DNA of 64,000 bases, taken from assembly GCF_041103235.1 (NCBI RefSeq), contig NZ_JBGCUN010000001.1:1798001-1862000 (forward strand). Direction: 5' to 3'. The position numbers and the translations under genes were made by a program. The notes beneath the pieces are model-generated. The model saw only the letters and a program-made list of their open reading frames with translations. It was not told the origin of the DNA and did no database searches. This stretch comes from Yoonia sp. R2331 (lineage in GTDB: Bacteria > Pseudomonadota > Alphaproteobacteria > Rhodobacterales > Rhodobacteraceae). Below are positions 17,632 to 26,333 of this stretch, one piece after another (position 1 is the stretch's first letter; every line of letters begins with the position of its first letter).

Positions 17632-17674
17632 AAATATGCCCGCCGGAGGCATCCGATTATTCGACGAATAATCG
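17631..17674 (+). repeat. Intergenic repeat E with perfect 21-base hairpin
   Basis: Contains AAATATGCCCGCCGGAGGCA followed by arms CGATTATTCG and CGAATAATCG around a single base (17654-17674). The same 20-base module and the same arms occur between edd and eda (repeat F). It lies between the PqiA-like gene and radA. Confidence 0.85.
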
Positions 17675-17709
17675 CGCCCCTTGCCAGCCGCAGCACACCA
17701 GTCCAAAAG

Positions 17710-19089
17710 GTGAACATGGCCAAAGACCTTTCCTTCTCCTGTTCCGCTTGCGGTGCCGTCACCTCCAAGTGGTCCGGCAAATGCGAAGCATGTGGCGAAT
17801 GGAACACCATTCACGAAGACAAGGCACTCGCCTCTGGCCCCAAGAAAAAGTCGCTCGGCGGGATGCGTGGCAAGTCTATCCCGCTCACGGACCTTGCCAC
17901 CGCAGAGGCCGAACCACCCCGCACCCTCTCGGGCGTAGGAGAGCTTGACCGCGTCCTCGGCGGCGGTTTGACCAAAGCCTCTGCCTTGCTGGTCGGTGGT
18001 GACCCCGGCATCGGCAAATCAACCCTGCTCTTGCAAGCCGCTGCCCGCTTTGCCCGCAATGGCCTCAAGGTCATCTATATCTCCGGTGAGGAATCAAACG
18101 CCCAGGTTCAAATGCGCGCCCGCCGTCTTGGCCTGACCGAAAGTCCTGTGCAACTGGCCTCCGAAACCAACCTGCGCGACATCCTCACCACGCTGGACGC
18201 CGAAAAACCCGACCTTGCAATCATCGATTCGATCCAGACCATGTGGGCCGACAACGTCGACAGCGCGCCTGGCTCGGTCTCTCAGGTCCGCAGCAGCGCA
18301 CACGAGCTGACAACATTTGCCAAACGCAATGGCATGGCCGTGGTCATGGTCGGCCATGTCACCAAGGAAGGCGCCATCGCCGGGCCCCGCGTCGTCGAAC
18401 ACATGGTCGACACCGTGCTTTATTTCGAAGGAGAGCGCGGCCACCAGTTCCGTATCCTGCGCTCGGTCAAGAACCGTTTCGGTCCCGCAGACGAAATCGG
18501 CGTCTTCGAGATGACCGGCAAAGGGCTGGCCGAGGTTAAGAACCCATCGGCCCTCTTTTTGTCCGAACGGGGCGATCCCGCGCCCGGTTCCGTGGTCTTT
18601 GCAGGTATCGAAGGCTCCCGCCCTGTCCTGTGCGAGATCCAGGCCCTTGTGGCCCCTTCGCCACACAGCCAACCGCGCCGGTCAGTGGTCGGATGGGACG
18701 GATCGCGCCTTGCAATGATCCTTGCGGTCCTCGAATCCCGCGCCGGTGTCCCGTTCACCGGATTGGACGTCTACCTCAACGTAGCAGGCGGTTTGCGCAT
18801 CACAGAACCCGCCGCCGATCTGGCTGTGGCCGCCGCCCTCGTCTCTGCGCGGGAAGATGCCAGTCTGCCCAAAGACGCAGTTCTTTTTGGTGAAATCTCG
18901 CTCTCGGGCGCGCTCAGACCCTGCGTGCAAACGGAAAATAGATTGAAAGAAGCGCAGAAACTTGGTTTTACCTCCGCAATCATGCCGCAACAGGTGAAAG
19001 CACCGCCCGCGGCAGGGCTGGATTTGCGCACCCCGCAAACGCTGGTCGATTTTGTGACAACGGTGTTCGGCGAACGCGGACCCGAATGA
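17710..19089 (+). CDS. radA: DNA repair protein RadA (Sms)
   Basis: 459 residues, standard length. N-terminal C4 zinc finger (Cys9, Cys12, Cys23, Cys26 in CSACGAVTSKWSGKCEAC), RecA-like ATPase with Walker A GGDPGIGKST (95-104) and Walker B LAIIDSIQTM, the RadA-specific KNRFGP motif near 255, and a C-terminal Lon-like domain ending LKEAQKLGFTSAI. It promotes branch migration in recombination. A run of radA then cvpA (13 bases apart) is a common alphaproteobacterial arrangement. Confidence 0.98.
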   Translation: MNMAKDLSFSCSACGAVTSKWSGKCEACGEWNTIHEDKALASGPKKKSLGGMRGKSIPLTDLATAEAEPPRTLSGVGELDRVLGGGLTKASALLVGGDPGIGKSTLLLQAAARFARNGLKVIYISGEESNAQVQMRARRLGLTESPVQLASETNLRDILTTLDAEKPDLAIIDSIQTMWADNVDSAPGSVSQVRSSAHELTTFAKRNGMAVVMVGHVTKEGAIAGPRVVEHMVDTVLYFEGERGHQFRILRSVKNRFGPADEIGVFEMTGKGLAEVKNPSALFLSERGDPAPGSVVFAGIEGSRPVLCEIQALVAPSPHSQPRRSVVGWDGSRLAMILAVLESRAGVPFTGLDVYLNVAGGLRITEPAADLAVAAALVSAREDASLPKDAVLFGEISLSGALRPCVQTENRLKEAQKLGFTSAIMPQQVKAPPAAGLDLRTPQTLVDFVTTVFGERGPE

Positions 19090-19101
19090 AGGAGCGGACC
19101 G

Positions 19102-19662
19102 TTGGAAGGTTTCACCATTGTTGATGGCGTCGTCGCCGCAGTCATCGTCGTCTCGGCGCTTTTGGCCTATAGCCGTGGATTTGTGCGCGAAGCTATGTCT
19201 ATCGCAGGCTGGATCGGCGCCACGATCCTCGCCTTCATCTTTGCCGATCAAGCCGAACCGTTGGTCCGCCAAATCCCGGTCATCGGTGATTTCATCGGCG
19301 ACAGCTGCGAGCTGTCGATCATTGCCGCCTTTGCCGCTGTTTTTGCTGTGTCTCTGGTGGTTGTGTCGATTTTCACGCCGCTCTTTTCCTCATTAGTGCA
19401 ACGCTCTGCCCTGAATGGGCTGGACCAGGGCGCGGGGTTCCTCTTTGGGGTGCTGCGCGGCATCCTTCTGGTGGCTGTGGCATTCTTTGTTTATCAAACG
19501 GTGCTCTCTGCACAGGACATCCCGATGATCGAAGACAGCCGCTCTGCCAAGGTCTTTGCCCGGATGACGGGGCAGATCGAGGATCGCGACCCCGAAGCAG
19601 CGCTAGGTTGGCTAACGGTTCAGTATGAACAGCTGGTCGGTGCATGTTCCGCGCCGCAATAA
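19102..19662 (+). CDS. cvpA: CvpA family membrane protein
   Basis: 186 residues with four hydrophobic helices. The N-terminus EGFTIVDGVVAAVIVVSALLAYSRGFVREAMSI carries the family motif (D..V..... ..A..RG..RE). It is known in enterobacteria for colicin V production and envelope stress. The start is a TTG at 19102, chosen because GGAG lies eight bases before it and alignment to the family begins there. It closely follows radA. Confidence 0.93.
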   Translation: MEGFTIVDGVVAAVIVVSALLAYSRGFVREAMSIAGWIGATILAFIFADQAEPLVRQIPVIGDFIGDSCELSIIAAFAAVFAVSLVVVSIFTPLFSSLVQRSALNGLDQGAGFLFGVLRGILLVAVAFFVYQTVLSAQDIPMIEDSRSAKVFARMTGQIEDRDPEAALGWLTVQYEQLVGACSAPQ

Positions 19663-19699
19663 GGCACGGCTTTCGCCCCTATTCGGTCATAATTCAAGG

Positions 19700-19714
19700 T
19701 TAGCAAACCCTTAA
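19700..19714 (+). promoter_or_regulatory. CtrA-like site
   Basis: TTAGCAAACCCTTAA matches the CtrA consensus TTAA-N7-TTAA with one mismatch in the first half. It lies 34 bases upstream of the VPLPA-CTERM gene start. CtrA is not in the window, so this is weak, pattern-based support only. Confidence 0.35.
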
Positions 19715-19747
19715 CGCGCGCGATTTTGCGTGCCCAAAGGATTTGCG

Positions 19748-20338
19748 ATGATGAAGCGTCTGATTTCGACACTCTTTGCTCTGGGCCTGATGGCCACTGG
19801 TGCCTCGGCTGCAACGGTGAACTACAACTTTCAGGCAGGCGGGCCCAATGGCAGCTCGGTCAGCTACACCTCTGGTGGCGTGGATTTGACCGTGTCCAGT
19901 GGCGGTGGCAATGTGGCCGTTACCAACAACGGTCTGGGCGTAACCGGCAACCCCGAAGGCGGACGGTTGGGTCTGGGCGAAAGCCTGACGTTCGACTTTG
20001 GGGGCATTCTGGTTGACCAGATTTCCGGACTGGTGTTTGAGGCAGGACCGCAAGCCGAACAATTCGGCGTGATCATCAACGGTGTCTCGACCCTCTTCAC
20101 GGTGCCCGCCGGCCTCGGCAACAGCTTCACAACGCTGAATTTCTCCAGCCTGATCCCGACAGGTGGTGTCTCCAGCTTTACGATCTTTGGTGTCCAACCC
20201 AATGCGCCGGGCAATCGTGGTGTCAAAGTGGGCGGCATTACGGTCAACGCAATCAATATCCCGCCTGTGCCGTTGCCTGCTGGCGGTGCGCTCCTGCTGA
20301 CGGGTCTGGGCCTCTTGGCACTGCGCCGCCGTCGCTGA
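19748..20338 (+). CDS. VPLPA-CTERM sorting-domain surface protein
   Basis: About 196 residues. N-terminal signal peptide (MMKRLISTLFALGLMATGASA), a beta-rich glycine/asparagine/serine-rich body, and the C-terminal tripartite tag: VPLPAGG, a hydrophobic helix (ALLLTGLGLLAL) and RRRR. Such tags are recognised by exosortase-type transpeptidases that process proteins bound for the surface or exopolysaccharide matrix. No exosortase is in the window. It interrupts the common cvpA-purF neighbourhood and has its own terminator. Confidence 0.9.
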   Translation: MMKRLISTLFALGLMATGASAATVNYNFQAGGPNGSSVSYTSGGVDLTVSSGGGNVAVTNNGLGVTGNPEGGRLGLGESLTFDFGGILVDQISGLVFEAGPQAEQFGVIINGVSTLFTVPAGLGNSFTTLNFSSLIPTGGVSSFTIFGVQPNAPGNRGVKVGGITVNAINIPPVPLPAGGALLLTGLGLLALRRRR

Positions 20339-20361
20339 CAGCACACCTTACCCACATTTCG

Positions 20362-20396
20362 AAAACGGCGCGCCTTTCCCGGCGCGCCGTTTTTAT
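20362..20396 (+). terminator. Rho-independent terminator after the VPLPA-CTERM gene
   Basis: Perfect 10-base stem ACGGCGCGCC/GGCGCGCCGT with loop TTTCCC, followed by TTTTA. A strong canonical hairpin with a U-tract on the plus strand. Confidence 0.92.
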
Positions 20397-20551
20397 TTCT
20401 GCCGCCGCCTGCAGACATAAACGCCCAACCTGTCACCCTTTGGAACCACCCCGCCTGCGCTGTCGCAATTCTGTCATATCTCCCCCGTGACACTGCCGTC
20501 GCAACCCGCTACATGGTGCCCATCTGTTCCCGGATTCGAAGGCTGCCGCCC

Positions 20552-22024
20552 GTGACCGACACCCTGCCCCCCGCCCATCCGTTTGATGACGATAAATTGC
20601 GGGAGGAATGCGGCGTTTTTGGCGTCGTCGGCGTCACCGATGCAGCCAATTTCATAGCCCTCGGTCTGCACGCCCTGCAACACCGCGGGCAAGAGGCCGG
20701 CGGCATCGTCACCCACGACCCCGAGACCGGATTCAACCAAGCTCGCCGCATGGGTCTGGTGCGTGACAACTTCACCTCACCTGCGATGATGGCGCAATTG
20801 CCCGGCACCGTGGGCATCGGCCACGTCCGCTATTCCACCGCCGGCAACAAGGGCCAGACCGCGATCCGCGACGTCCAACCCTTCTTTGGCGAATTTTCCA
20901 TGGGCGGGGCTGCGATTGCCCACAACGGCAACATCACCAACGCGATGTCCCTGCGGCGCGAGTTGATCGAGCGCGGTTCGATCTTCCAAAGTTCCTCGGA
21001 CAGCGAATGCATCATCCACCTGATGGCTCGCTCCATGGGCCGCACGATCCCTGACCGCATGGAAGAAGCACTGCGCAAGGTCGAAGGTGCGTTCTCCGTG
21101 GTCGCCATGACCCGGACCAAGCTGATCGGTTGCCGCGACCCCCTTGGCGTGCGCCCTCTGGTGCTGGGCCGCGTTGCCGATGGCTGGGCGCTGGCCTCTG
21201 AAACCTGTGCGCTTGACATCATCGGGGCCGAATTTGTCCGTGAAATCGAACCGGGCGAAATGGTCGTGATCACCGCTGAACGCGGTGTCGAAAGCCACCA
21301 CCCCTTCCGCCCCGCAAAATCGCGCTTTTGCATCTTTGAACACGTCTATTTCAGCCGTCCCGATAGCTCTCTGGGCGGCCGTTCTGTCTATGAAACCCGC
21401 GAAAACATCGGCCGCGAACTGGCAAAAGAGGCCCCGGTCGAGGCTGACCTGGTCTGTCCGGTGCCCGATTCCGGCACCCCCGCCGCCATCGGCTACAGCC
21501 TGCAAAGCGGCATCCCTTATGCGATGGGCATCATCCGCAACAACTACATGGGCCGGACCTTCATTGAGCCCACCGAACAGATCCGCAACATGGGTGTGCG
21601 CCTGAAACTCAACGTCAATCGCGCCCTGATCAAGGGCAAGCGCGTGATCCTTGTGGACGACAGCGTCGTGCGCGGCACCACCAGCCGCAAAATCAAGGAA
21701 ATGATCCTTGATGCCGGTGCCGCAGAGGTGCATTTCCGCATCGCAAGCCCCCCCACCGCCTGGCCCTGCTTTTATGGCGTCGACACGCCCGAACGCGAAA
21801 AACTGCTGGCCGCTACCATGACCGAAGAGGAAATGCGCGACCATCTGGGCGTCGACAGCCTGCGGTTCATTACCCTCGACGGCCTCTACCGCGCCGTGGG
21901 CGAGGCCAAGGGTCGCGACGCCTCCGCCCCCGCCTATTGCGACGCCTGCTTTTCGGGCGAATACCCGGTGTCACCCTCTGACATGATCGAACAGGGCTTT
22001 CAGGCGAAACAGGCCGCGGAATAG
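20552..22024 (+). CDS. purF: Amidophosphoribosyltransferase
   Basis: First committed step of purine synthesis: PRPP plus glutamine gives 5-phosphoribosylamine. The N-terminal glutaminase Cys lies in REECGVFGVVG, about 19 residues after the proposed GTG start, consistent with the propeptide that is removed to expose Cys. Later motifs: HNGNITN, the PRPP-binding loop VILVDDSVVRGTTS, and a C-terminal CDACFSGEYPV. I prefer GTG at 20552 (AAGG nine bases before) over ATG at 20513, which lacks a ribosome site; this choice is uncertain. Confidence 0.95.
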   Translation: MTDTLPPAHPFDDDKLREECGVFGVVGVTDAANFIALGLHALQHRGQEAGGIVTHDPETGFNQARRMGLVRDNFTSPAMMAQLPGTVGIGHVRYSTAGNKGQTAIRDVQPFFGEFSMGGAAIAHNGNITNAMSLRRELIERGSIFQSSSDSECIIHLMARSMGRTIPDRMEEALRKVEGAFSVVAMTRTKLIGCRDPLGVRPLVLGRVADGWALASETCALDIIGAEFVREIEPGEMVVITAERGVESHHPFRPAKSRFCIFEHVYFSRPDSSLGGRSVYETRENIGRELAKEAPVEADLVCPVPDSGTPAAIGYSLQSGIPYAMGIIRNNYMGRTFIEPTEQIRNMGVRLKLNVNRALIKGKRVILVDDSVVRGTTSRKIKEMILDAGAAEVHFRIASPPTAWPCFYGVDTPEREKLLAATMTEEEMRDHLGVDSLRFITLDGLYRAVGEAKGRDASAPAYCDACFSGEYPVSPSDMIEQGFQAKQAAE

Positions 22025-22102
22025 CGGCGCGCACGATCCAGACTTGATTGACCCATAGAAATGCGGTGATGATTGCGACATTTAGCAATCCGGTCATGCA
22101 TT

Positions 22103-23362
22103 ATGTCTGAATCCAGTGTTACATTCCTTTGCGTCCCGAAATCACCGCTCAATGTCGACACTTTCATCGACATCGCGCATAGCACTGCTCAGGAATACCA
22201 CGTCAAAGACGGATGGGACGTGAATATCGTGGTCTTGGGCGAGGCCCGCGAATCCATTCGCACCCGAAAGGCCAGCGATTGGGCCGATCTTCTGCGGCAG
22301 AATTGGGCCAATTCAAAAGAAATCCGGCTGTTTGGTTTTGACGGCAACGTGCACACCGAGGTGAGCTTTCGGCGCATGGACGGGATCCTTGATATCGACG
22401 TCCCGCTGCGCGACGGCGATGATTCCCAAACGGTCGAGGCTGCATTTCTCAAGACTTGGGATTGTGTGCCGATGTCAGGCGACCCGTGGCGGTATCGCAG
22501 CACAGGCGTCGTCTATCGCCCCGGCAATTGGTCCACCGCGAACCTTGCAAAGGGTATCGAAAACACGCTCGCCAATTGGGGCCCGCCCGAGATCATGTCG
22601 CTCGACGATGGCTTTATCTCTTACGAGCATCGCGACGTGGCGCATGTCGAACGCCTGCAAGGTGCGACGACGCTGCCCGATTTTCTGGACCTCTTGCGCC
22701 GCTTTGACGCCCGCACCAACATGATCCTGAATATCGGCATGTCGGTCCGCGGCCCGGCCTATGTCTCAAACGGCAGCCTGAACGGGCTGGGCTTCGGGCT
22801 CTACGTCTCGCACAAACCCGCGCCGGTCACGGTTGAAATCCGGTCGTCGATCCCTGCGGCAGAGTTGAACCGCCGCCTTGAACCGATGGCCGACGCCCTT
22901 GGCTTCGGCAAACCAGTCCCGGCGATCATCAGCGGCTCACAAACCTCGGGCGGTCAGCCACAATTTGACAAACGTCCCTGGGTGACGCTGATTTTGGCCC
23001 CGCTGATCCTTGCCGCGATTGGCCTGCTGACATGGCAGACCTACTTTCTGGCCTACCCCGACTACAACACCAATCTGTCCGCACCGTTGTTGACAGATCA
23101 GACCACCACCGCCACCCCCGGCCCCTTGGTGGTGGAATGGTTCCTGCAACCCGATCCCAAGGGTCTGCGCCGCCGCATCTTTGATGCGCCCGCAACGGTC
23201 GATGTGCTGCGCGATGGCACCATCGTTGGGTCCTTTGTCGGTCAGGGCCGCGCATCAGTGGCGGTGGCACCGGGCCGCAATACCCTCATTGTGCGACCGG
23301 CGGATACATCCGCCAGTCCCCTGACCTTCCAAGTCGACGTCGCGGACCCTGCCGCGAACTGA
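22103..23362 (+). CDS. Hypothetical protein with one central-late transmembrane helix
   Basis: About 419 residues, no family recognised. The first 280 residues look soluble and mixed alpha/beta, with segments such as LGEARESIRTRKASDWADLL and ENTLANWGPPEIMSLDDGF. A single hydrophobic helix spans about 293-315 (LILAPLILAAIGLLTW), followed by a beta-rich domain of about 100 residues ending in TLIVRPAD, which resembles an Ig-like or PEGA-like fold. This suggests a cytoplasmic domain linked to a periplasmic one. The start at 22103 (MSESSVTF) is favoured over 22073. Confidence 0.72.
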   Translation: MSESSVTFLCVPKSPLNVDTFIDIAHSTAQEYHVKDGWDVNIVVLGEARESIRTRKASDWADLLRQNWANSKEIRLFGFDGNVHTEVSFRRMDGILDIDVPLRDGDDSQTVEAAFLKTWDCVPMSGDPWRYRSTGVVYRPGNWSTANLAKGIENTLANWGPPEIMSLDDGFISYEHRDVAHVERLQGATTLPDFLDLLRRFDARTNMILNIGMSVRGPAYVSNGSLNGLGFGLYVSHKPAPVTVEIRSSIPAAELNRRLEPMADALGFGKPVPAIISGSQTSGGQPQFDKRPWVTLILAPLILAAIGLLTWQTYFLAYPDYNTNLSAPLLTDQTTTATPGPLVVEWFLQPDPKGLRRRIFDAPATVDVLRDGTIVGSFVGQGRASVAVAPGRNTLIVRPADTSASPLTFQVDVADPAAN

Positions 23363-23376
23363 TCCAAACCCATCCG

Positions 23377-23973
23377 CTACTGCATCTTGGTGTCGTGCGC
23401 GATCATTGCCCAACTGCGCATCGGGGCCGGTTCAACCCCAGTGACAAGCCTGTTGCCGGGGATCGCCGGGTCATCCACTGACATCCCGATATAGGCGATG
23501 CCATTTGGATCCCATGCACCAAAAATCTTGGGGTCCGGCCCCTGCCCGATCGTTGTGCGCATCAGGTTGTCGGACACATCGCGGATCGGATCAAAGCCAT
23601 AGATTTCCGTGATATGCGGCTGTGCCGCATAGGCTTTCCAAGCATCCTTGGCCCGCGTGCTCAATTCGGCATTGGCATCATGCGTACCCACATGCGCGAC
23701 CCGCATATCGCCATTGCGGCGATACCGAAACAGATAGCAGCCGCTCATGTAGCCCGTGATCACAGGGACATGGCGCAACCCGCAAAAGGTTGTCAGCCCC
23801 GCGATGTAATACAGCAGCGTGTTCTGCAACGCGGTTCCGTCAGAGGCGACAGTGCCTTGGTTCTTCAGCCGCAACTTGCGCGGCCTGTCCCACAAGGGCC
23901 GGATATCGCCCACGGCCGCGTTATGCCGGATCGGCTCCGGCATAGATTTGTTCACAAAGTCCCTGATGCTCAA
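23377..23973 (-). CDS. Hypothetical protein
   Basis: About 198 residues. Starts at a TTG (23973) preceded by CGGGAGGGTAAT, a good ribosome site; the frame stays open 216 bases further upstream but without motif or site. Visible features are SIRDFVNKSMPEPIRHNAAVGD, a mid-region hydrophobic stretch ALQNTLLYYIAGLTTFCG, YRRNGDMRVAHVGTHDANAE, and a C-terminal MRSWAMIAHDTKMQ. No family recognised. It converges on the preceding gene. Confidence 0.65.
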   Translation of the reverse strand: MSIRDFVNKSMPEPIRHNAAVGDIRPLWDRPRKLRLKNQGTVASDGTALQNTLLYYIAGLTTFCGLRHVPVITGYMSGCYLFRYRRNGDMRVAHVGTHDANAELSTRAKDAWKAYAAQPHITEIYGFDPIRDVSDNLMRTTIGQGPDPKIFGAWDPNGIAYIGMSVDDPAIPGNRLVTGVEPAPMRSWAMIAHDTKMQ

Positions 23974-24216
23974 ATTACCCTCCCGAGGATTGGTCGCAGG
24001 CCAGACCTGACCTATGGTCAACTTTAGCACGACCAACAGAGGTGGCGACAAGCCTTTGGGGCGAATTCTTTTGACCACCTTACTCGTGCCGGGGTTTTGC
24101 CGAAACGTTGGGCACCCTGATCTAAATCGCAGGGCTACGGGTATTGTCACCAGGGGTGGCGCCCCCGCCCACGGGCGACATCGACGCAAGCGCCGCTCTT
24201 CCCACGCGCAAAAATA

Positions 24217-24660
24217 CTACCGCCGGGGACGTTCACCGAACTGCTGCTTGCGTCCGTTCAGCGTGACAACCCACATCGCCGCCACCAATTGCCGCCTGCG
24301 TTGATCCCAGCCTGATGGATCAGTGGCAAAGGTGGTGCGCCAGACGCCATCAATCTGAATGGCCAGTCGTGCGCCGCTACCGCCCGCCGCTGTTTTCCGC
24401 ATTGCTGCCAGAGCCGCCATAAGCGGTTGCGCCGCAGCCTTGCGCCGCCCCGCAAACAGAACGTCAAACGTGATTCCATTGCCGGTCAGCCCCGTTGCGA
24501 CCACATCCTGTCGCGTATTCAGCCGCACATCAGGCGTCAGATGCAGGTTCACCCGCACCATTTGTCCGGCAAAAAGGCCCGAATCTTCAAACTGGGGACC
24601 GACGCCAGACATGGGCTGGCGCGGCTGATACTGGGCGGGTTGGCGCATGGGTGGTGACAT
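24217..24660 (-). CDS. Hypothetical protein
   Basis: 147 residues. Proline/glutamine-rich N-terminus (MSPPMRQPAQYQPRQPM), then a compact domain: GQMVRVNLHLTPDVRLNTRQDVVATGLTGNG with alternating hydrophobicity, and a C-terminal TDPSGWDQRRRQLVAAMWVV. No signal peptide or membrane helix seen, and no family recognised. A weak AAAATACTACCGCCGG segment overlapping its 3' end resembles the dispersed AAAATAT repeats. Confidence 0.5.
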   Translation of the reverse strand: MSPPMRQPAQYQPRQPMSGVGPQFEDSGLFAGQMVRVNLHLTPDVRLNTRQDVVATGLTGNGITFDVLFAGRRKAAAQPLMAALAAMRKTAAGGSGARLAIQIDGVWRTTFATDPSGWDQRRRQLVAAMWVVTLNGRKQQFGERPRR

Positions 24661-24759
24661 GCCAAAGCCTTACCCCAACTCCATTAATGATCGGTTGCTC
24701 TCAATCCGAACCTCGCGATACGTTCCGCGCAAACCCACGTCAGAAGGCAGCGTCGCGCC

Positions 24760-25155
24760 ATGACAACCGTCATTCATCACAACCCCAACTGCGGCACCTC
24801 GCGTAACGTGTTGGCCGCGATCCGCGCCACCGGAACTGACCCGATTGTCATCGCATACCTCGAAACAGGCTGGACCCGCCCACAATTGCAGGCGCTCTTT
24901 GCCGCCGCTGGTCTGACACCACAGACCACCCTGCGCACCCAAAAGACCGATGCAGAGGCACGCGGGCTGCCAGATTCAGACGACGACACGATCCTTGATG
25001 CGATGATCGCCGATCCGATCCTCGTCAACCGCCCCATCGTGTGCACCCCGCGCGGTGTCGTCCTGTGCCGCCCCGCGGAGGCGGTGCTGCCGCTGTTAGA
25101 AAACCAGCCCACCGGCCTGCTTTTGAAAGAGGATGGCACACTGCTATTCGGCTGA
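24760..25155 (+). CDS. arsC: Arsenate reductase, glutaredoxin-coupled (ArsC)
   Basis: 131 residues. HHNPNCGTSRNVLAAIRATG carries the catalytic Cys11 of the thioredoxin-fold ArsC family that uses glutathione/glutaredoxin to reduce arsenate. The later motif LVNRPIVCTPRGVVLCRPAEAVLPLL contains the conserved arsenate-binding Arg segment. No other ars gene lies nearby, so it may be a stand-alone detoxification or ArsC-like reductase. Confidence 0.92.
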   Translation: MTTVIHHNPNCGTSRNVLAAIRATGTDPIVIAYLETGWTRPQLQALFAAAGLTPQTTLRTQKTDAEARGLPDSDDDTILDAMIADPILVNRPIVCTPRGVVLCRPAEAVLPLLENQPTGLLLKEDGTLLFG

Positions 25156-25174
25156 AATTGACCGATGTCCGTGG

Positions 25175-25191
25175 TGCAATGCCGCATTGCA
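25175..25191. promoter_or_regulatory. Perfect 17-base palindrome
   Basis: TGCAATGC-C-GCATTGCA, 20 bases after the arsC stop and about 90 bases before the next start codon. It has no U-tract, so an operator is more likely than a terminator. The TGC-N-GCA core resembles sites described for PhaR-type regulators, but that is only a resemblance. Confidence 0.5.
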
Positions 25192-25279
25192 GCGCGCCCC
25201 CCTTGCAGCCCCCTTCCACAACGCCCATATCGCCGGCGCATCACATCGTTAGCTGGTGCGCAAAAGTGAAAGAGCGTTC

Positions 25280-25543
25280 ATGGCCTCCGCCGACCAAACC
25301 CCTGCAAACGTGGCTGCAGCCGCTGCCATCCCCGATGCCTTGCCCCTAGATGGCGTGGCCCTAATCGGGCTGATCTCTGACAGTACCGGCGGTGCGGCTC
25401 TCTTGCGCAACGGCCAAGGCGAGATTGAGCGTGTCACCACCGGCGACAGCGCCTTTGGCCTCACCGTCACCGCCCTTGATGACAGCCAGATCGTGCTCGC
25501 CGACGCGCGGGGGACAACCCACACCCTGCAGATCCCGGGCTAA
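25280..25543 (+). CDS. Small protein with PilP/GspC-like core
   Basis: 87 residues. The segment VALIGLISDSTGGAALLRNGQ and ERVTTGDSAFGLTVTALDDSQIVL follows the pattern of the small beta domain found in PilP and type II secretion protein C (a variable strand, Gly turn, V.xGD, then a [IV]xLxD strand). No membrane anchor or signal peptide is evident, and the N-terminus is alanine-rich and possibly disordered. I chose ATG 25280 with AAAGAG upstream. Confidence 0.55.
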   Translation: MASADQTPANVAAAAAIPDALPLDGVALIGLISDSTGGAALLRNGQGEIERVTTGDSAFGLTVTALDDSQIVLADARGTTHTLQIPG

Positions 25544-25583
25544 GGCAATTGCCAATTCGCGCACCACGTCCTAAAGCGGGCAC

Positions 25584-26240
25584 ATGACCAAAACAGCCCT
25601 CATCACCGGTGCCTCTCGTGGCCTGGGTGCCGCCATCGCCGCCGCTCTGGCCCCGACCCACCATGTCATTGCCGTGGCCAAGACCACCGGCGCGCTCGAG
25701 GAACTGGACGACCAGATTCAGTCTGCGGGCGGGGCGGCCACACTGGCCCCCATGGACATCACCGTGGATGCGGCCATGCAGCAGCTCTGCCGCGGCATCT
25801 TTGACCGCTGGGGCAGCCTCGACCTTTGGGTCCATGCCGCGATCCACGCCGCACCCCTTGCACCAGCCGATCACATCGGCCCCAAGGACCTGGACAAATC
25901 GCTCGCCGTCAACGTGACTGCCACACAACGCCTGATTGCCTACGTCGCCCCGCTTCTGGGTGTTGCGGGCCATGCGGTCTTCCTCGACGATCCCCGCGCC
26001 GGGGCGCAGTTTTTCGGCGCTTACGGCGCCACCAAAGGTGCGGGCATCGCCCTTGCCCGCAGCTGGCAGGCGGAAACCGCAAAGATCGGCCCGCAGGTCA
26101 GCATCCTGACCCCCAACCCCACGGCCACCGCCACCCGCGCGCGGTTCTATCCAGGTGAAGACCGCGCAGCACTTGCAAGCCCTGCGTCCGAGGCAGCCCG
26201 CCTCATGCCCGCGATCCTGCATCCGGGTGCTGCACTCTGA
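25584..26240 (+). CDS. Short-chain dehydrogenase/reductase-family protein
   Basis: 218 residues, Rossmann fold. The cofactor motif TGASRGLG (residues 8-15) and YGATK (the YxxxK pair) are present. The usual NNAG is HAAI, and the catalytic Ser that normally precedes Tyr by about 13 residues appears to be replaced in GHAVFLDDPRAG. It may therefore have altered or little oxidoreductase activity. Repeat C separates it from surE. Confidence 0.85.
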   Translation: MTKTALITGASRGLGAAIAAALAPTHHVIAVAKTTGALEELDDQIQSAGGAATLAPMDITVDAAMQQLCRGIFDRWGSLDLWVHAAIHAAPLAPADHIGPKDLDKSLAVNVTATQRLIAYVAPLLGVAGHAVFLDDPRAGAQFFGAYGATKGAGIALARSWQAETAKIGPQVSILTPNPTATATRARFYPGEDRAALASPASEAARLMPAILHPGAAL

Positions 26241-26333
26241 TCGACCACATCTCAACTGCCACCGGGTGACTGCAGCAATTTTGATTTGCAAAACCGCATA
26301 CCCGCACGGGTCGATCCTGCGCGCGGGTCTCAA

